This document shows positions 12,443 through 26,530 of a stretch of 64,000 nt of DNA, one piece after another. A model generated the notes under the pieces. That model did not search any database. It saw only the letters and a program-made list of their open reading frames with translations, and was not told the DNA's origin. The position numbers and the translations under genes were made by a program. Source of the stretch: Tetrahymena thermophila SB210 (lineage: Eukaryota > Ciliophora > Oligohymenophorea > Hymenostomatida > Tetrahymenidae); contig NW_002476448.1 in NCBI RefSeq assembly GCF_000189635.1, positions 123,079 through 187,078 on the forward strand. Direction: 5' to 3'. Numbering within the stretch: position 1 is the stretch's first letter; the number at the start of each line of letters is the position of its first letter.

Positions 12443-15400
12443 TCATAGTTTTTAGTCATTGTCATAGAAGATTTCTATAAAATTAAGTTCATCTTTTTTT
12501 CATAAAAATTAAATAAATTTATTTGTTTAATTAAAGAAAATAAATGTTATTACTTTGGAGTTTGTCTTTAGAAATGTATTACAAGTTTAATATATCTTAT
12601 TCTATTAGCTTTTTTTAGTTGGCGTTTACTTTGATAATCTCTAATTGGATAATTTTTTAGAGCAATTTTAAAGATTTGTAAGCAATTTTAGAATCATAAA
12701 CTTGCTAAAATGATGATTAAAAGGTAAATAATTAATTTTAGTTATACTTATATTCAAGTTTATAATAGTATTAGAGACTTTGTAAAATATAAGATATAGA
12801 TCTTCTATAATTTTATTATCTAAAATTGAATAGACTTTTATAGTAAAAATAATTCTACACAATTATTATTTATAAATTTTAATCGTGATCAGATAAATAA
12901 TATTTTCGAAAAACCAATTTTTTTATATCTTTAAATAATTATTTTATAATTGTTATTCTGAAAACTTTTTAATCTACAAGTTAAATTTTGATCAATAGCA
13001 ATAAGCAAAGAGTTAAATACAGTTTAAATTTGTTTTTTTCTAAAATTTTTATTTTATTAGACCTTGTAATTAGTTCAAAAATATAAATAGCTTTATTAAT
13101 TAAATTTTTTGCTTCTTAAAATTCTACCAAGCCTTATAATTATTAAGTCAGGTTTGTCATATCTTTATTTTAGACTATAGTGTTTGATCTCATTTAAAAT
13201 TTTTTAGAGAAACAAATATCTGAAGACAATACTGACAGGTCTTTCATTAACTTAGAATCTTTTTAAGACATAAAGTTAGATGATTGTCTTTATTTTAATA
13301 AATATTATGAGGAAATTAAAGCACTTTGGTTTGTACTTAGGAATCTTTATATTTTTAATTCATTTTTGACTTTATTTAAACTTCTAGCATGATGGTATAA
13401 AATATTAGCAAATTAATATTTTCGACTTGCATATAGTTTGAAGAAAGGGAAGTAGTCTTGTTCGTTTAACATTTCAATTGCTTGAAACTGATTTATATTA
13501 TTCTAATCCTTTAATTTTTTAGTGAAATCTTCGAGAATTTATTAATTAATTTTGTCTGAAAGGCTCATAAAAGATAATGCCTTATCAAAATTTTTTTATA
13601 TTAAATTAATAGCTGCAATATTATTTAAACTAGTTATTAAAAAAATGAATTTTTCATTATGTATATTTTAATTTAATTAATTTACCACATTGCTGCTCCA
13701 TTTTAATGAGAAACAGCTTCATAAGTTATCAAGGATTACATGTATATTTATTCTACTTAGCAGTCATTTGAACTTTAATCTATTTATTCAATGTTTTAAA
13801 CATTTTCTTAAATTTTTAAAACAATCTCATTTATAGAAAATATCAAATTCCTAAGCTCTTCAGATGATTTTATCTGACCATTTTTAAGCTTGCAATTAAA
13901 GATATAAATTCTAGTTTTTAATAAATAGTAATAATTTGTATTTAGCATTTAAAACAAATAAAAATTAAATTACGAATAACAGTCAACTTCTTTAATAAAT
14001 TCAGTTAGGATTTAAATTGGAATTTCAAAATTATATTTGAGGAAATTTTTAAGAAGAAAATAAAAAATTAATAGGATGACAATTAAACAACCAGATTAAA
14101 CTACAGGAATAATAATGATCATCATTTAAGTTAATTATGTAACACTTGAAATATCTTAATTAATTTACTAAAGAGATATTGCTTTTGCAAAATAAGCTAT
14201 ATAAACACTAAATTACTCGTTTATAGTACCAAAGCATATTTATATTGGGGTAAATCGAGTTAAATATGGAATGTTATTTTTATTTATAGTTCTGATTTAA
14301 ATATTGTTTATTGATGTTGCATTACAAAATTTTTTTATTTATTAAGGAGCTACTAAAAACTCTGTTTAATTTTTAAATTACTACTTCTCTGTTTAATTGT
14401 AATTAGGATCAGTAAATTCTACTTAATAAATGTCTTATTCTTAGGCTTTTTTTCAAGTACAAAAATAATTAAGAAAAAGTTTTTTTAAATTTGTTTATAA
14501 CTAAATATTAATTAATCAATAATCCTTAAAAATTGAATTAAAAAATAAAATATTTTATTCTTTTAGTTTTTTAATTTCTTATAAAAGAATAAATATACTT
14601 TAACTCATATTAGGATGAGCAAATACTAATGGACTAAAATCAGTAGAGTTAATATAAACGTTAGTAGAGAGCAAATAAGAGTACTCTATTTTTTGTGTAC
14701 TTTAAATAAATCTAGATTTTAAATGTGAGAGATCAATGTCAGCTCCTAAGACGGCATCTTGCTAATAATTAATTTCATTTTAAATAGAATTTGTCTTATT
14801 ATTCGTGAGCACTACTTTAAAAGTGCTTGTTGCGCATACAGAACCAAATGTAATATCTATATATGGCTAGGAATAAGATCTTTATTTTTATTAAATATAA
14901 TTTAATAATTTTTTCAAGTACTGAAAGAACTCATTAATAAAAGCTTTAATAAAAAATCAAATTTTTGTTTAAAAAGTTCACTTTTATAAGCATACTTTAA
15001 GTTTTTGATTTTAATTAAAAATCCTTTATTTAAGAGCATCTATATTATATATATAAACTAATAATTTAATTACACAAAGAAAGTGTCGTCAGCTTACTAA
15101 TACCAAGGCCTACATCTCCAATCATATGGAGTTAATCTTTTTGTGTTAAAATAAGGACATTCGCAAGGCGAATTAACATCTCCACATATATTTCCAGAAT
15201 CGTCTTTATATAAAAATCCATCAAATTAATTAGTATTTGTATAAATATATTCTGGATAGCTTCCATTTATTTTTTTGCAATCAAACGGGCCTCCGTATTC
15301 TTTTACACTTAGAAAGCTGTTATCAATAAGTAAATTGCTAGATTTTATAATAAATATGAAAGATATAAAAATTGATAAAGTAGTTAAATTAATTAATTAC

Positions 15401-16273
15401 TATTGCATAACTTCAAATAAAATTCCATCTTCTTATCTTGTAAGATAAATTCCAGTAGTTTAGATTATGTCTATTTACTAATTCAAAATATAAGACAATC
15501 CAAAAACTTATAACATACTTATTTTGATGATAAACTACTTTTGTATATCTTTTAATTCTTTCCAATCATTAGTCATTTGATAAGTCCATGTAGAATACTA
15601 TACTTTTTCTAACAGAAAAAAATAATTTTAATATATTTTTAAAGTAGAAATGAATAATTTTACAGTATTGTACTTCATCATCCAAGTAATATAGTTATTA
15701 AAAATAATTATCATAGTTATCTAAGCATATTTAGTTAGATTAACACAAACTGACAGGTTTGCAGTAATCTTCAAGTTAATAACCATTAGCTATCAGAAAA
15801 TTTGGTTTATCCTATCCTTATGAAAATTTCTAAGGCAATTAATCCTCCCATTAAACTAATTTTTAAAGATTTAATGATGATATTTTAAATAAAAACATTA
15901 GATAAAAGTGAAAACAAATTACCTATTTTACTATAACCAAAAGTATCATTCATCAAGCTTTAAGAAAATAAACCTAAAGTTTGCGTTATAGAAGTAATTT
16001 TTTAAAACTGAATGGTCAATATAATTTTTTCAGAATAGCTAGTGAAATCTAAGTATTCATTGTATTATTTAAGTACATAATCTTTTAGCTATTTTTCGCT
16101 TAAAATCAATCAAATAAATAAATATTTAACATAAAACATATTATTTTATCTAAAATTTACACATTTGCTTGATACAGATACAGGAACATTATTGCCATTA
16201 TTGAAAATCCTGTAAGAAGACATAATATATAAGGACAAAATATACTAATTATCCTTTTTTATTATTCTCTCAT
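12443..16273 (-). CDS. Cache-domain two-TM receptor, single copy near group B
   Basis: ATG at 16271-16273 (MREQQKRIISIFCPYILCLL), exon 1 16161-16273 (113 nt, the length found in group B). TGA at 12443-12445. The block LTPYDWRCRPWY lies at about 15105-15150 with the Cys-rich stretch above it, and the distal Cache half at about 14600-14880. TM2 (VVQSGCLIVILLIFYFLL) and NFEIPIQILTEFIKEVDC lie near 13990-14110. The cytoplasmic exon contains YKSLFNFR and VYDSKIAYKSLKLL (about 12660-12860), and the end reads DELNFIEIFYDND. It groups with the four group B genes by its MREQ start but has no near-identical copy. Extracellular sensing is inferred from the dCache fold; the tail partner is unknown. Confidence 0.85.
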
Positions 16274-16560
16274 TATTATGTAGAACTAATTTTTACTTAA
16301 GAACTTGCCTATAACAATCTATATATTTTTAATTAACTGTATTTTTTATTAATAATATCAAAATATAAGTCAGTCAAATTTTTTTGAAGATTTCTTGCTT
16401 ATTTTTGGGTACTATACTGATATAATTTTACTTAATATTCTGGATTAATATTAATAGAATATTTAAAAAATACAAAAACTGATAAAAATAAATAAAATTG
16501 CAAACTAAATTAAAAATAAAATGATTATTTTTACAGAATAAATTATTTTTAATTTTTATC

Positions 16561-19500
16561 TCAATTCATTTTTAGTTCTTCAAAAAATATCTCATAAAAA
16601 TTAAGCTCATCTGGTTTTATTTAATAATAAATAAATAAATATTCAAATGAATTTAAATTATTTACCTTCATAATTTTCTCTAGAGTTTTTCCTTAGTTCT
16701 TTAATATCTAATTATATTTAAGTTATTTGATTTTATGTAATTTATATGTTTTCCTCTAATATTATTTTATATAGCAATTTTAGAGATTTAAGAGCTATTC
16801 TAGAGTCATAAACAACAAAAACTAAATTCTAAAAAGTACAAAATACTTCAAAAGATTTTATTTCTTCTTGCTATAGTTGATAATCATAATTAAGACTTTT
16901 TAAAACTAGAATAATAGACTTACTAATTTTTTATAATTTATAAGTAAATAAGCTTTTATAATAAAAATAATGTTGTTAGATTATTTTTTTCAAATTAGAA
17001 TCAGAATCTGAAAGAGAATCTTAAGAAAATATTAAGGTTTTAATATGCTTAAATATTTCCTAAACAACAGTGATTCTTTAAAAATTTTAATTAGTGAATA
17101 ATATCTTTACTAATAATAAATAGCAAAGTGCTTGGTAGAGTTTAAATTTATTTTAATCTATAATTGATGTTTTTTTAGAATAACTTATCAATTAAAACAT
17201 ATTATTGGCTTCAGATATTAGATCTTTGGCCTATTAAGTATAAGTTTTAATTAAATTTTACTAATTTTAATATTCTTCAAAATTATTATTTTTTTGAATT
17301 GAGTTTTAATTAAATTTTTATGTGAATTTTTTTGAGTAAAAAGAGTTAATATACTATGGTTACTATTATTCTTTTTCTATATTAATTGAATCTATACTAT
17401 TCTCAAAGTAAATGGAATCTTTGCTGGCTAAAATTTCAAAATAATCTTACTCTCTTGAGTCTCTTTTTTTTGTTTAGTAAATATTATTATTTTAGTTTTT
17501 GGTATTTTTAACTATTTATTTAGCTATTAAATATAAGATATTAGCTAACTAGTATTTTCTGCATGCATAAAGCTTGAAGAATTCAAAATATTCTTGTTGA
17601 TTTAATATATTAATAGCTTCTTACTAATTTATATTTTGCTTTATCATTATAGGTTTAATAGTTTCGTCGAAGATTTAGTTATTAATTTAATCAGATTAAC
17701 TCATAAAATACAATGCCTTTCCAAAATTTTTTTGTAATAAGTTTATGCTAGCTATATTATTTAAACTATTTTAAATAGGAATTAAATAGGAAAATTATTA
17801 AATCTAATTTACCAAAGGGCTATACCATTTTTATGGGAAATTTATTAATATATTAACATAGAAGCTTTATAAATTTCCTCCAATTTATCAAATTAATTAA
17901 CTTATTTAATTTTTTCAATTTGATTTACACTTTCTTAAACTTTAAAAACAATTTCATTAATCGTAAATATCAAATTCCTTAGCTCTTATGAAGTTTTTAT
18001 CAATCCTTTCTTAATTCTCTCATTAAACAAATGTATACTATTTATTAAATATGAATTAAAGGTATTTAAAAAATTAATGATTTTTGTATTACGATTTGCA
18101 GTCAGCTTCCTTGATGAATTGAGAAACAATATTTATTGGAATTTCAAAGTTGAATAATAGGAAATATTTAAGAAGATAGTAAAAAATAAAGACTATAATA
18201 AATAAAACAAATGTTTAGGAAACTGGTATAATAATAAGCATGGTTTGAGTTAGTTTTGTTACACTCTAAATCTCTTAATCTATTTTTTCAAGGGATATTG
18301 CTTTTGCATAATAAGCTATGTAAATACTAAACTATTCAGTCAAAGTTCCAAAGCAAATTTAAATTGGAGTAAATATAGTTAAATATTCTTAACTATTCTT
18401 AGTAATTGTTATTTATTCTGTATCAGTAATAGAAATAGGTTTACAATCTCTTTTTACTAATTGAGTCATCATTAAAAATTTTGTTAAATTTTTATAATTT
18501 TAAATTTCGAAGTCTTTGTTCATAGAATCAGAAAACTCAACTTCTAATATTGTTTATTCTTAGGCTTTTATTAATTAAATTTGTTTTAAATAATTCAATT
18601 TACTTTTAAATAGAGGAAAATAAAACGTCTACAAAATGTAAATTAGGATTATAAAAAAATTTTTTTAATCTGCTAAAAAAATTTTATTAAATAAATTTAT
18701 TTTTTTTATGATAATAACTTGTAAAAATATTTACTTTTTTTTATTTTATATAAATCTTACAAGTTTTAAATAAGTAATATAAAATAATAATAGCAAGAAG
18801 GTTTATTTCAAGATCTAAATATAATTTAGCTCTTCAAAAAAAAAAAATAAATTTAAATTAGATATTTGTAATCTCAATATTTTATATTTTCATATTTTTA
18901 ACACTTTTAAAGTAGAATTATTAAATTTATGTGTTTTAAGTCCTTAGATGTTAAATTAATATCAATTCTAAGATATTTTAAAATTTATTTTTGATAAAAT
19001 GAAATTTCTTGGTTATTTTGAGGAATTAGATTATATCAAAAATTTTAAATAGATTATAAGTAAAAAAAGTCATATTAAAAATACTTTTTGTAAAAATATA
19101 ATTTTTTTAAGCAATTACTAAAATTCATTTAAGGATGAGCAAACACCTAAGGTATAAAACCTGTAGATTTAGGATCAGTATTTGTGGAAACTAAGTATGA
19201 ATAATCTATGCTTTATTCACTTAATGCGAATCTAGACAATAGATGTTTAAGATCTATATCTGTAGCATAAACAGCATCTTATTATTAGTTAATTTAATCG
19301 ATGATTGAAGCAGTTGTATTTTGAGATAAAACAACTTTGAAAATGCTAGTAGAGCACACTGTTTTTGATGAAATATCTAGATAGGGTTGTGTGAAAGTAC
19401 TATATTTAATTTTATATTTTTTTTAATGAGTAAAATTATAGATTTTAAATATTGATATAATTAAGAAATTACATGTAAAATGTGTTATCACTTTATTAAT

Positions 19501-20660
19501 ACCAAGGTCTACATCTCCAATCTATTGGAGTTAATCTTTTCATATTATAGTAAGGGCAAGAACATGGATTATTTATATCACCACAAGTCTCTCCACCATC
19601 ATCTTGGTATAAAAACCCATAAAACTAGCTAGCGTTTGTATAAATATACTCAGAGTAGCTTCCATTTGTATTCACTTAACAACTATATGGTCCTCCAAAT
19701 TAAGGCTAACTAAGCACGCTATCGCTTATAATTAAATTGCTATAGTATTTACATAAAATAATTTTTTTTAAATAAATAAATAATTAAAATTTATATACTA
19801 AGATAAGATTTCATATAGCAACCCATCTGATTATCTAGTTAAATATATTCCTGTGGCTTAAATTATATCATTTTATTGATTAAAAATATAAGATACTCCA
19901 AATACTTATTATAAATCCATTTCAACAATAAATTATTTCTATTCATTATTTAATTAGTCCCAATCATTTGCCATTTGATAAGTCCATGTTGAGTACTATG
20001 ATTTTTCTATGTTAATTTAAAATACATTATTGTAAAATTATTTAATTTTTAAGTTTACCATATTAAACGTAATCAACAAAATTGTATAATTATTAAGAGT
20101 AGTCATTATAATTATCAATACAAGTCTAATTTTAATAGCAAAAATTGATTAAGCCACAATAATCTTTAAGTTAGTAACCATTCATAATTAAAAAATTAGG
20201 TTTAACTTGGCCTTTTGAGTACCTCTCAGGTTATTTATCTTCCCAAGATACTTTATTTCAAAAAAAATAAATATTATTCTAATATATCCATCTAATTAAT
20301 ATAAACAGTTAATATTACCTAATTCATCAAAGTTAAATTTTTAATCCATTAAATTTTAAGTAAGAGTCCCAAATGTCTATGTTATTGAAGTAATTTTTTA
20401 AAACTATTATGTGATTATCATTCTTTCTGAAAAGCTAGCAAAATCTAAGTACATATTATACCTTTTTAGAACATATTCTTTTAGTTGTTATTCCCTATAT
20501 TATATTTTTAAAATGTCAATTTTAACATGTAAGTTTAAATTATTTACACTTAGACTTGGTAAAATTTAAGCATCAATATGACCATTAATAATATTCCAAA
20601 AATAAGAGTTAATATATATGGAAAAAATATCTTAACAATTCTTTTATACTACTCTCTCAT
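16561..20660 (-). CDS. Cache-domain two-TM receptor, group B copy 1
   Basis: Start MREQYKRIVKIFFPYILTLI at 20660; exon 1 20548-20660; TGA at 16561-16563. An upstream in-frame ATG at 20682-20684 would add eight residues (MIPADAKS) but is absent from the sister genes, so I prefer 20660. The fourth codon is TAG where the sisters have CAG. The Cache core includes QPYLDISSKTVC, AVYATDIDL and VFAHP (about 19130-19400) and WRCRPWY (about 19500). TM2 and NFEIPINIVSQFIKEADC lie at about 18110-18220. The tail has YFEFFKLYACRKYQLANILY (about 17530-17590) and VYDSRIALKSLKLLYKIIL, and ends DELNFYEIFFEELKMN after a GAAG|GTAAAT donor near 16664. It is only 287 bp from the start of gene 12443-16273, the tightest spacing in the array. 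Confidence 0.88.
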
Positions 20661-20984
20661 ACTTTTTGCATCAGCAGGTATCATAAGTAGAACTTTTTAT
20701 TTAACCTAAGTAATACTTAAATTATTTGGTTTTAATATTAATTTTTTTAAATAAATATTATGTAATATATTTGAGAGATATAAAATTCTTATATGCTAAT
20801 TAACTTATTCAATTGAAAATTTACTTTTACATGCTTTAAAAAAAAGAAAAATAAATACAAAGATTGTTTTTTATCAAATTTATATTTTGAATTAAAGTAT
20901 ATTTTAATTCATATTAAATATAATTCGGATAAAAAAGAATTAGTTAATAATATAAAATTCAATATTTCTTTAAATATCTTAATG

Positions 20985-21440
20985 GCTTTCATATAAAAGT
21001 TTGTTTTTATAAGATTTATTTCTTAACTCAATATTTGTTTTCATAAAAACAACTCGAAAAAGTTCAATTCATCTTTTTAAAAAAATATTTTACACATAAC
21101 TGTTTAAAAAGGATATGATACATCTCTAAAACGGCTTTTTAATTTTTAAATATCTTATTAAATTAAAGTCTAGTGAGCTGATTTCAATTATAGGTTATTA
21201 ATGCTTATAATTTTGTGTTTTTTGTAAATCATAATTATTAAAAATTAATTTTTAAATGCAAACAAATGTTTCTTAAATTATGGTCTGTCTTTCTATATTT
21301 TTATAAAAGCAATAAACTTAAAACTTAGTACAAAATTAACATATATATTTCATTTTAGCCTTTAATAAGCAACTTCTATTAATCAATTAGTTTTTAATTA
21401 AATGTATGTTTTGTTAATTGCATCAAAATATAAGATAGTA
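20985..21440 (-). pseudogene. Relic of a receptor 3' end (tail of gene 35878-39541 type)
   Basis: Matches the 3' end of gene 35878-39541. The last exon is recognisable as DELNFFELFL followed by an early TGA near 21050, where the intact gene continues FYENKY. Further up, blocks match 36360-36510 of the intact gene (aaattaatttttaaatgcaaac, then a stretch ending acttagtacaaaattaac). The conserved YDPRIAYK segment between them is deleted. It cannot encode a receptor: no TM or Cache sequence is attached. It sits between group B copies 1 and 2. Confidence 0.75.
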
Positions 21441-21626
21441 AAATTATTTTTTTCATGATTTCTTGTAAATTTTTGGGTTATATTATGCTTATATAAATTA
21501 TTTTTAATCTACTATATTAATATTTATAGAGTATTCAATATAAATACTGCAAAAATAAATAAAATTGCAAACAAAATTATAGAATAAAGATATTATTTTT
21601 AAATTAACATATTTTTAATTTTTGTT

Positions 21627-24600
21627 TCAATTTATTTTGAGTTCCTCAAAAAATATCTCATAAAAATTAAGCTCATCTGATTTTATTTAAGAATAAATAA
21701 ATAGATAGATAAGTATTAAAATGAAATCAAATTACTTACTTTTATAGTTTTCTTCAGAATTTTTTCTTAGTTATTTAATATCTAATTATATTTAAGTTAT
21801 TTGATTTTATGTAAATTATATTTTTTCCTCTAATATTATTTTATAAAGTAATTTTAGAGATTTAAGAGCTATTCTAGAGTCATAAACAACTAAAACTAAA
21901 TTCTAAAAAGTACGAAATACTTCAAAATATTTTATATCTTCTTAGTATTATTGATCATCATAATTAAGACTTTTTAAAACTAGAATTATAGACCTACGAA
22001 TTTTTTATAATTTATAAGTAAATAAGCTTTTATAGTAAAAATAATGTTGTTAGATTATTTTTTTAAAATTAGAATCAGAATCTGAAAGAGAATCTTAAGA
22101 AAATATTAAGGTTTTAATATGCTTAAACATTTCCTAAACAACAGTGATTCTTTGAAAATTTTAATTAATGAACAATATCTTTACTAATAATAAATAGCAA
22201 AGTGCTTGGTAGAGTTTAAATTTATTTTAATCTATAATTGATGTTTTTTTAGAATAACTTATCAATTAAAATACATTATTAGCTTCAGATATTAGATCTT
22301 TGGCCTATTAAGAATACGTTTTAACTAAATTTTACTAATTTTAATATTCTTCAAAATTATTATTTTTTGAATTGAGTTTTAATTAAATTTTTATGTGAAT
22401 TTTTTTGAGTAAAAAGAGTTAATATACTATGATTACTATTATTATTTTTCAATATTAATTGAATCTTTACTATTCTCAAAATAAATGGATTCTTTGCTGA
22501 GTAAAACATCAAATTAATCTTACTCTCTTGAGTCTCTTTTTTTTGTTTAGAAAATATTATTTTAATTTTTGGTATTTTTAACTATTTATTTAGCTATTAA
22601 ATATAAGATATTAGCTAACTAGTATTTTCTGCATGCATAAAGCTTGAAGAATTCAAAATATTCTTGTTGATTTAATATATCAATAGCTTCTTACTAATTT
22701 ATATTATGCTTTACCATTATAGGTTTGATAATTTCGTCAAAAATTTAGTTATTAATTTAATCAGATTAACTCATAAATTACAATGCCTTTCGAAAATTTT
22801 TTTGCAATAAGTTTATGCCAGCTATGTTATTTAAACTATTTCAAATAGGAATTAAATAGGAAAATTATTAAATTTAATTTACCAAAGAGCAATACCATTT
22901 TTATGGGAAATTTATTAATATATTAACATAGAATCTTTGTATATGTCTTCCAATTTATCAAATTAATTAGCTTATTTTATTTATTCAATTTGTTTTACAC
23001 TTTCTTAAACTTTAAAAACTATTTCATTTATCGTAAATATCAAATTCCTTAGCTCTTGTGAAGTTTTTATCAATCCTTACATAATTTTCTCATTAAACAA
23101 ATGTATACTATTTATTAAATATGAATTAAAGGTATTTAAAAAATTAATGTTTTTTGTATTACGACTTACAGTCAGCTTCCTTGATGAATTGAGAAACTAT
23201 TTTTATTGGAATTTCAAAGTTGAATAATAGGAAATATTTAAGAAGATAGTAAAAAATAAAGACTATAATAAATAAAACAAATGTTTAGGAAACTGGTATA
23301 ATAATAAGCATGATTTGAGTTAGTTTTGTTACACTCTAAATCTCTTAATCTATTTTTTCAAGGGATATTGCTTTTGCATAATAAGCTATGTAAATACTAA
23401 ACTATTCAGTCAAAGTTCCAAAGCAAATTTAAATTGGAGTAAATATAGTTAAATATTCTTAACTATTCTTAGTAATTGTTATTTATTCTGTATCAGTAAT
23501 AGAAATAGGTTTAAAATCTCTTTTTACTTATTGAGTCATCATTAAAAATTTTGTTAAATTTTTATAATTTTCTATTTCGAAGTCTTTGTTCATAGAATCA
23601 GAAAATTCAACTTCTAATATTGTTTATTCTTAGGCTTTTATTAATTAATTAATTAATTTGGCTTTAAAATCATTCAATTTACTTTTAAATAGAGTAGAAA
23701 ACAAAACTACAAAAAATTTAAATTAAAATCTGCAAAAAAATTTTACTAAATAAATTTTTTCTTGAAAATAACTTGTAAAAATATTTCTGAATTTTTATTT
23801 TTTTTTAAATCTCTCATATTTAAAATAAGAAATATAAAATAATAATTGCAAGTAGGTTTATTTCAAGTTTTTAATAAAATTTATCTCTTCAAAAAAATTA
23901 AATTTTAAATTAAATATTTGTAATATTATATCAACATTTAAAATTTTCATATTTCTTAAAACACATTTTATCCTTACATGTTAAATCAATATCAATTTTA
24001 TTATATTTTAAAAATTATTTTTCAAAAAACGAAATTTCTTAGTTTTTTTGAGGAATTAGATTCTCAAAAATTTTTAAATAGATAATAAGTTAAAAAAGGC
24101 ATATCAAAGATATTTTTTGTAAATTTTTTAAAACGATTACTAAAATTCATTTAAGGATGAGCAAGCACCTAAGGTATAAAATCTGTAGTCTTAGAATCAA
24201 TATTTGTGGAAACTAAGTATGAATAATCTATGCTTTATTCACTTAATGCGAATCTAGACAATAGATGTTTAAGATCTATATCTGTAGCATAAACAGCATC
24301 TTATTATTAGTTAATTTAATCGATGATTGAAGCAGTTGTATTTTGAGATAAAACAACTTTGAAAGTACTAGTAGAGCACACTGTTTTTGATGAAATATCT
24401 ACATAGGATTGTGAGAAAGTACTAAATTTAATATTTTTTTTATGAGTAAAATCATGGATGCTAAATTTTAATATAATTAAGAAATTACATGTAAAATATG
24501 TCATCACTTTATTAATACCAAGGTCTACACCTCCAATCTATTGGAGTTAATCTTTTCATGTTATGATAAGGGCAAGAGCATGGATTATTTATATCACCAC

Positions 24601-25684
24601 AAGTCTCTCCACTATCATCTTGATATTAAAATCCATAAAACTAGCTAGCATTTGTATAAATATACTCAGAGTAGCTTCCATTTCTATTCACTTAACAACT
24701 ATATGGTCCTCCAAATTAAGGCTAACTAAGCACGCTATCAATTGTAATCTAATTGCTATAATATTTACATAAAATAATTTTTTTAAAATAAATAAATAAA
24801 TAAATAATTAAAATTTATATACTAAGATAAGATTTAATAATAAATCCCATCTGATTATCTAGCTAAATATATTCCTGTGGCTTAAATTATATCATTTTAT
24901 TGATTAAAAATATAAGATACTCCAAATACTTATTATAAATCCATTTTAACAATAAATTATTTCTATTCATTATTTAATTAGTCATAATCATTTGCCATTT
25001 GATAAGTCCATGTTGAGTACTATGATTTTTCTATGTTAATTTAAAATACATTATTGTAAAATAATTTAATTTTTAAGTTTACCATATTAAACGTAATCAA
25101 CAAAATTGTATAATTATTAAGAGTAGTCATTATAATTATCAATACAAGTCTAATTTTAATAGCAAAATTTGATTAAGCCACAATAATCTTTAAGTTAGTA
25201 ACCATTCACAATTAAAAAATTAGGTTTAACTTGGCCTTTTGAGTACCTCTCAGGTTATTTATCTTCCCAAGATACTTTATATCAAAAAAAATAAATATTA
25301 TTACCAAAAAACAATATAATAAATATTAACATTTAATATTACCTAATTCATCAAAGTTAAATTTTTAATCCATTAAATTTTAAGTAAGAGTCCCAAATGT
25401 CTATGTTATTGAAGTAATTTTTTAAAACTATTATGTGATTATCATTCTTTCTGAAAGGCTAGCAAAACCTAAGTACATATTGTACCTTTTTAGAACATAT
25501 TCTTTTAGTTGTTATTCCCTATATTATATTTTTAAAATGTCAATTTTAACATGTAAGTTTAAATTATTTACACTTAGACTTGGTAAAATTTAAGCATCAA
25601 TATGACCATTAATAATATTCCAAAAATAAGAGTTAATATATATGGAAAAAATATCTTAACAATTCTTTTATACTGTTCTCTCAT
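21627..25684 (-). CDS. Cache-domain two-TM receptor, group B copy 2
   Basis: ATG at 25682-25684 (MREQYKRIVKIFFPY), exon 1 25572-25684, TGA at 21627-21629, C-terminus EIFFEELKIN. The distal Cache exon reads FSQSYVDISSKTVCSTSTFK and then VVLSQNTTASIIDQ, near 24310-24420; WRCRPWY is at about 24515. It is nearly identical to copy 1 across the cytoplasmic exon and TM2 region (21900-23640 against 16800-18580), including intron sequences, so the duplication is recent or kept alike by gene conversion. No in-frame TGA or frameshift was found in the parts I translated. Role as for the family: extracellular ligand sensor with a helical tail of unknown output. Confidence 0.87.
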
Positions 25685-26029
25685 ACTTTTTGCATAAGTA
25701 GGTATTCTAAGTAGAACTTTTTATATAATTTTAGTATTACTTAAATTACTTGGTTTTAATACTAATTTTTTTAAATAAATATTATGTAATATATTTGAGG
25801 GTATAGAATTCTTTTTTGCAAATAAACTTATTCAATTACAAATTTACTTTTTCTTCTTTAAAAAAATAAAACAAATAAATTCAAAGATTGTTTTTTATCA
25901 AATTTATATTTTGAATTAAAGTATATTTTAATTCATATTAAATATAATTCGGATAAAAAAGAATTAGTTAATAATATAAAATTCAATATTTCTTTAAATA
26001 TCTTTATGACTTTCATATAAGCTTGTTGT

Positions 26030-26395
26030 TTTTTCTAGGATTTATTTCTTAGACTCAATGTTTTTTCATCTATTAAAAAAAATATTTTACTCATAAATAT
26101 TTAAAAAGGATTTTACTTGTATTGGTATCTCTAAAATGACTTTTTAATTTTTAAATATTTTATTTTATTAAAGTCTAGTGAGCTTTCAATTATAAGTTTT
26201 GAATGCTAATAATTTGATCTATTAATTTAATAGACTTAATACAAGCTATTCTAGGATCATAAACTCAAGAAAAGTATAGTTCAATATTGTTAAATATGGT
26301 TTGTGAAATATAAACCAGGATTTTTAAAAAAGACTCATTAAACTCAACTTTAAAGATTTTTTATAGTTCAACTTTCGGAGATTTTTTGCAGGGTT
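26030..26395 (-). pseudogene. Second relic of the same receptor 3' end
   Basis: This stretch matches 35890-36270 of the intact gene 35878-39541: a tcatctattaaaaaaaat block at its low end, then a piece with ggatcataaactcaagaaaa (the YDPRIAYK region) and caatattgttaaat. The last exon itself (DELNFFELF) is lost, and upstream matches stop near 26395. It has decayed differently from the relic at 20985-21440, which kept the last exon but lost YDPRIAYK. It lies between group B copies 2 and 3. Confidence 0.7.
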
Positions 26396-26530
26396 ATATA
26401 AATTATTCTTAATCTTCCATACTAATATTAATGGAGTATACAATGTAAATACTGAAAAATAAATAAAATTGCAAACAAAATTATATAATAAAATTATTAT
26501 TTTTAAATTAACTTATTTTTAATTTTTATT

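Noticed and set aside
12668..12862. Minus-strand 64-residue standard-code frame
   Set aside because: Out of frame with the conserved YKSLFNFR to VYDSKIAYKSLKLL reading of gene 12443-16273.
20682..20684. Upstream in-frame ATG as start of gene 16561-20660
   Set aside because: Absent from the three sister genes, which all begin at the ATG equivalent to 20660.
24563..24772. Plus-strand 69-residue open frame
   Set aside because: Antisense to the WRCRPWY exon of gene 21627-25684, whose minus-strand reading is conserved in all copies.
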